Part shown: positions 61,489 to 64,000 of the stretch, piece after piece
Position numbering within the stretch: position 1 is the first letter of the stretch
Layout: each line of letters begins with the position of its first letter
From: Pelotomaculum terephthalicicum JT
Lineage (GTDB): Bacteria; Bacillota; Desulfotomaculia; Desulfotomaculales; Pelotomaculaceae
Direction: 5' to 3'
NCBI RefSeq assembly: GCF_022410535.1
Contig: NZ_JAKNBL010000002.1
Coordinates: forward strand, 1 to 64,000
Length of the DNA stretch: 64,000 bases
Position numbers and translations under genes: made by a program
Notes under the pieces: generated by a model
Seen by the model: only the letters and a program-made list of their open reading frames with translations
Told to the model about the DNA's origin: nothing
Database searches by the model: none

Positions 61489-61652
61489 CTTTGCAGCTAT
61501 CACAAGAAACTGGAAATAATAAATTGCAGCGCCTGCATTTTTTCTTAGATGCAGACAAGTTGATAATGTTATATTGCATATAACCTGCAATAGGCTGAAA
61601 GTATAGGCAATCTCACCAATTAGGATGAGATTGCCCATCTTCTATTTCACCA

Positions 61653-61991
61653 TCACATTCCGAGAATTGTCCAAATATAGGTCGGCGCCGTCAGTGTGAA
61701 CACCAAACAGGCGAACAGAATTGCAGGCGCCGCCCACTCAAATTGTCCGTGTTTTCTATAGTCGAAGTATGCAGTCCCCAATTTTGCAAAGAAAAACACC
61801 GCCAGAATCAGGTCGATGGCGGGGAATACCACCTTGTTGACCACGGTTTTAATCTGGCTGGAGGCGTCGTTCCACGTTCCTTCGATTGCCCCGGCCACAT
61901 CGCCGTTTGCCGCAAAAGCGGTTGTGCTAAACAACAGGCTTACCATGAGAACAAGCGAGAGTGCCAGTGCAATTTTTTTGTATCTTTTCAT
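61653..61991 (-). CDS. DUF3852 protein, VirB2-like pilin candidate
   Basis: A 112-aa protein with a signal peptide (ALALSLVLMVSLLFSTTAFA) and two membrane helices (VFPAIDLILAVFFFAKLG and AAPAILFACLVFTLTAP). DUF3852 proteins take the place of VirB2-type subunits in clostridial ICE transfer operons. ATG at 61991 has AAGGTGG upstream. A hairpin (62015-62050) precedes it. It is the last gene of the transfer operon before the second cargo block. Confidence 0.8.
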   Translation of the reverse strand: MKRYKKIALALSLVLMVSLLFSTTAFAANGDVAGAIEGTWNDASSQIKTVVNKVVFPAIDLILAVFFFAKLGTAYFDYRKHGQFEWAAPAILFACLVFTLTAPTYIWTILGM

Positions 61992-62014
61992 GAAAACCAC
62001 CTTCCTGAAATAAG

Positions 62015-62050
62015 GAACAAGGCCGCAGGATCGCTCCCGCCACCTTGTTC
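62015..62050. terminator. Hairpin between the secreted-protein and DUF3852 genes
   Basis: GAACAAGG pairs with CCTTGTTC and the interior can add CGCAGGA/TCCTGCG-like pairing. The T run is better on the plus strand (TTTTTC) than on the minus, so its direction is uncertain. Confidence 0.45.
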
Positions 62051-62066
62051 TTTTTCTGTGTTATAG

Positions 62067-63758
62067 CTAAGGTTTTTTAGGGCCAGCGTGCCAATCCTGC
62101 CACAAATTTCCCTTGATGGTCAGGCTGTCGGTCAGGTTGGCGGACAGCATTCCATCGGGCGTCCACGCATCTATGAGCCATGTGTTGACGGTATAGGCGC
62201 CATCGGGCATCCAGATCGGGCTGAAATGGGTCCGATTCTTGTAGGTGGAATAGGGATTTTTCTGAAACTCAAACCGCCCTGTACCCATTCGCTCCAACAG
62301 TCGCCAATAGGTTTCGTAGCCGAATTCGGGAAAATAGCTGACCGCATTCTGCGGCTGGGTTACCGCCGAGCTTTGGTTGGAGCTGATGCTCCCGGTGGCG
62401 GTCTGGTTGATGCCGTACCCGGATTTCATAGTTCTTCCGCTGGCAGTAGGATTTTTGCTGTCGCACTGAATGCTCATGGCTGCGGTCAGGCTGGCGCTGT
62501 AGCGATCCAGATCAAATTCGTACCACCCATGGTCGCACCAATATCCATCATCGTCCTCATCGCCGCTGTGCCACACCCAATATTCCTGCCACCACGGGCG
62601 CCAGACACTCCAGCTTACCGTGCTTTTCACTGCTCTACTTGGAACAGAAACACGGGAGAAACTGTCGTTGCGGTCATCGGCTACGGGATTGGGTGGCGGG
62701 TTCTTATCAAGATCAACGATTTTCACGTTGAGGGTCGTTTTCGCTGTGTTGCCGGGGCCGGACACTGTCACCTTAATGGTCATGTTTTGCTCGGTATCCG
62801 GGGTTCTCCATTTCACCCACGCAAGCTGGCTGTCGCCGTCGGGGTAATAAACATTGCCCACGCTGTAGGTCTGGCCTCCGATGTTGAAGCTGACGCGGGT
62901 GGGGCTGTCGGGATCAGACTGACCGCCGCTGATTCTCACTGCCGTGATGACATCGGTGTTGACACGGTACTCGTAGTCGTAGGCTTCAATCTGCGGTTTC
63001 TCCGGCTTTTCTTCAAATCGGACGATGCCAAGCCCAAGGCTGGATTTAATATCCGCGTTGGTGGCGGCGCTGGTCTTGCTGCCGCCCCATGCGGGATAGC
63101 CGAGATCGCTTACCTCCAGAAACATAGCAAGAGGCAGATTCTTGTGGGTGAGGGATACCATCCGCCGCCTTAACAGACCGCTGGTCTGCTCATCATAGAG
63201 CGCCGCCTCGGTGGCGGTGGTGGCAAACATATTGCCCTCGAACTTGTAGTAAGCCAGTGGCTCCAAAAGAATTTTATACTCGCCGCCGATGAGAACGTCA
63301 TAATTCATGCCTGTAATTTCCGCAATACGCTTAACCACGTATTCGGAACAGAAGTATTTCTTTATGGCCTCAATGTTGTTGCTGCCGTTAGTGCTGATGA
63401 TGCGTGGCATAGTCTGTCCGGGATTTTTATAGGTATAGCCACCTTTTACCGGGCTTAGTGAAGCACCGTTATTATATTGCAGTTTGCTAACCTTTCCAAA
63501 ATGGTATATTCCCGCCGAGGGAGCCTTATTGGTAAAGTCAAAAGGTGTGGTGACCACCGCATGGTCGCTTGCGCGAACAACTGTTACACGCACACCTTCG
63601 TTGCCGGGACTCCATGAATTGGTGCTGGTTCCCTGACCCATCCCGCCGCCACCGCCGTCAATGTTCCCGCTGCCGCCGGTGTCGGCAAAAGCAGTCATCG
63701 GGCAGAGCATACACAAAATGAGGAACAGCGGCAGGGCTCTTAAAAGTAAATTTTTCAT
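62067..63758 (-). CDS. Secreted ICE transfer protein
   Basis: A 563-aa exported protein with signal peptide (ALPLFLILCMLCPMTAFA) followed by a glycine-rich start (GGSGNIDGGGGGMGQG) and beta-rich domains, including Ig-like stretches (TIKVTVSGPGNTAKTTLNVK). Proteins of this type follow CD1107-like genes in clostridial ICEs and are thought to be on the cell surface. AGGAGG precedes ATG 63758; the frame up to 63812 crosses a terminator. Function not known. Confidence 0.75.
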   Translation of the reverse strand: MKNLLLRALPLFLILCMLCPMTAFADTGGSGNIDGGGGGMGQGTSTNSWSPGNEGVRVTVVRASDHAVVTTPFDFTNKAPSAGIYHFGKVSKLQYNNGASLSPVKGGYTYKNPGQTMPRIISTNGSNNIEAIKKYFCSEYVVKRIAEITGMNYDVLIGGEYKILLEPLAYYKFEGNMFATTATEAALYDEQTSGLLRRRMVSLTHKNLPLAMFLEVSDLGYPAWGGSKTSAATNADIKSSLGLGIVRFEEKPEKPQIEAYDYEYRVNTDVITAVRISGGQSDPDSPTRVSFNIGGQTYSVGNVYYPDGDSQLAWVKWRTPDTEQNMTIKVTVSGPGNTAKTTLNVKIVDLDKNPPPNPVADDRNDSFSRVSVPSRAVKSTVSWSVWRPWWQEYWVWHSGDEDDDGYWCDHGWYEFDLDRYSASLTAAMSIQCDSKNPTASGRTMKSGYGINQTATGSISSNQSSAVTQPQNAVSYFPEFGYETYWRLLERMGTGRFEFQKNPYSTYKNRTHFSPIWMPDGAYTVNTWLIDAWTPDGMLSANLTDSLTIKGNLWQDWHAGPKKP

Positions 63759-63781
63759 CCTAACCTCCTGTTTCTGCAAAT

Positions 63782-63809
63782 AAAAAAGCACGGTATCTTT
63801 CAACCGTGC
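63782..63809 (-). terminator. Terminator hairpin before the secreted-protein gene
   Basis: GCACGGT and ACCGTGC, loop TGAAAGAT, followed by TTTTTTATTT on the minus strand. It lies between the CD1107-like stop (63828) and the next SD. Confidence 0.8.
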
Positions 63810-63827
63810 CATGGGGTATATTCTTAT

Positions 63828-64000
63828 TTAGTCCATGATACCAACCTGTTTGTTGATATCGCCGTCTCCATCAACAACTTCTCCATGATTAGCACCGCCA
63901 TCCGGCACATTATCAAAGCCGGGGATGCTGTTTCCACCGCTGCTGGGTTTAGAGGAGGGTTCCTGCTTCGGTGTTTCCTTCGGCTGTTCCACCTTGTCAT
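63828..64000 (-). CDS. CD1107/DUF4366-like protein, C-terminal end (cut by window edge)
   Basis: The minus-strand frame entering from the right edge reads EQPKETPKQEPSSKPSSGGN and ends NVPDGG...VDGDGDINKQVGIMD. The DGDGDINKQVG ending is that of DUF4366/CD1107-family mobile-element proteins, which are membrane-linked components of clostridial ICEs. Only 57 codons are visible. Confidence 0.8.
   Translation of the reverse strand, partial: DKVEQPKETPKQEPSSKPSSGGNSIPGFDNVPDGGANHGEVVDGDGDINKQVGIMD

Noticed and set aside
1-64000. CRISPR arrays, tRNA and rRNA genes
   Set aside because: No regularly spaced repeats, no cas-like gene and no tRNA or rRNA sequence was seen.

Overview
The window is most likely from an anaerobic Clostridia-type Bacillota genome. 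This rests on the conjugation gene families (CD1107/DUF4366, DUF3852, PrgI, MobP-type relaxase, DUF3846, DUF6103), strong purine-rich Shine-Dalgarno sites and frequent GTG starts. Genus cannot be called. Most of it (about 4.7 kb to the right edge) is one large integrative and conjugative element (ICE) that runs off the right side. The left 4.5 kb is flanking DNA: an IS91-type transposase end, the remnant of a Mu-like transposon (DDE transposase tail, ExeA-like ATPase, small third protein), a gene fragment cut by that transposon, a flavin-reductase gene and two blocks of GC-rich hairpins.

ICE layout. (1) 4.9-12.8 kb, minus strand: recombination and control module with three large serine recombinases (one without a catalytic domain), a MazF-like toxin plus a 52-aa partner, a small sigma-like factor and small ICE proteins. 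(2) 13.0-30.0 kb, plus strand: a long, nearly uninterrupted defence-like cargo run. It holds an XRE regulator, an ABC-three-component (ABC-3C) set, a type III-like Mod/Res pair followed by a stand-alone PD-(D/E)xK-like protein, a DUF262/HNH protein, a helix-hairpin-helix protein, two unknown or metalloprotease genes, a macro-domain protein, EcsC, a vWA protein and a second PD-(D/E)xK-like protein that is a paralog of the first. (3) 30.1-31.9 kb, minus strand: GGDEF diguanylate cyclase, an 82-aa protein and an XRE regulator. (4) 32.1-51.1 kb, minus strand: conjugation module with coupling protein VirD4, Toprim primase-like protein, MobP relaxase fused to Sel1 repeats, accessory protein and oriT region, NlpC/P60-M23 hydrolase, GGCT/amidoligase pair, VirB4, PrgI, C5 methyltransferase and VirB6-like protein. 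(5) 51.1-61.6 kb: a second cargo block inserted in the conjugation operon, with an AbiE toxin-antitoxin, a P-type ATPase behind a possible metal riboswitch, and a MarR-controlled pair of ABC exporters. (6) 61.6-64 kb: DUF3852 pilin-like protein, a secreted transfer protein and the end of a CD1107/DUF4366 protein.

The parts fit one mobile unit. The recombinases excise and integrate it. Relaxase, coupling protein and the VirB-like channel transfer it. AbiE and possibly MazF stabilise it. The two cargo blocks give the host resistance to phage or foreign DNA and to metal or drug stress. The observations most worth following are the defence run with its two related nuclease-like genes, an ABC-3C effector with a degenerate HNH zinc site, a Res subunit whose usual E-x-K appears altered beside a separate nuclease-like gene, a NiCo-like leader before the P-type ATPase, and terminator hairpins placed repeatedly just upstream of ICE genes. 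No rRNA, tRNA or CRISPR array was seen.
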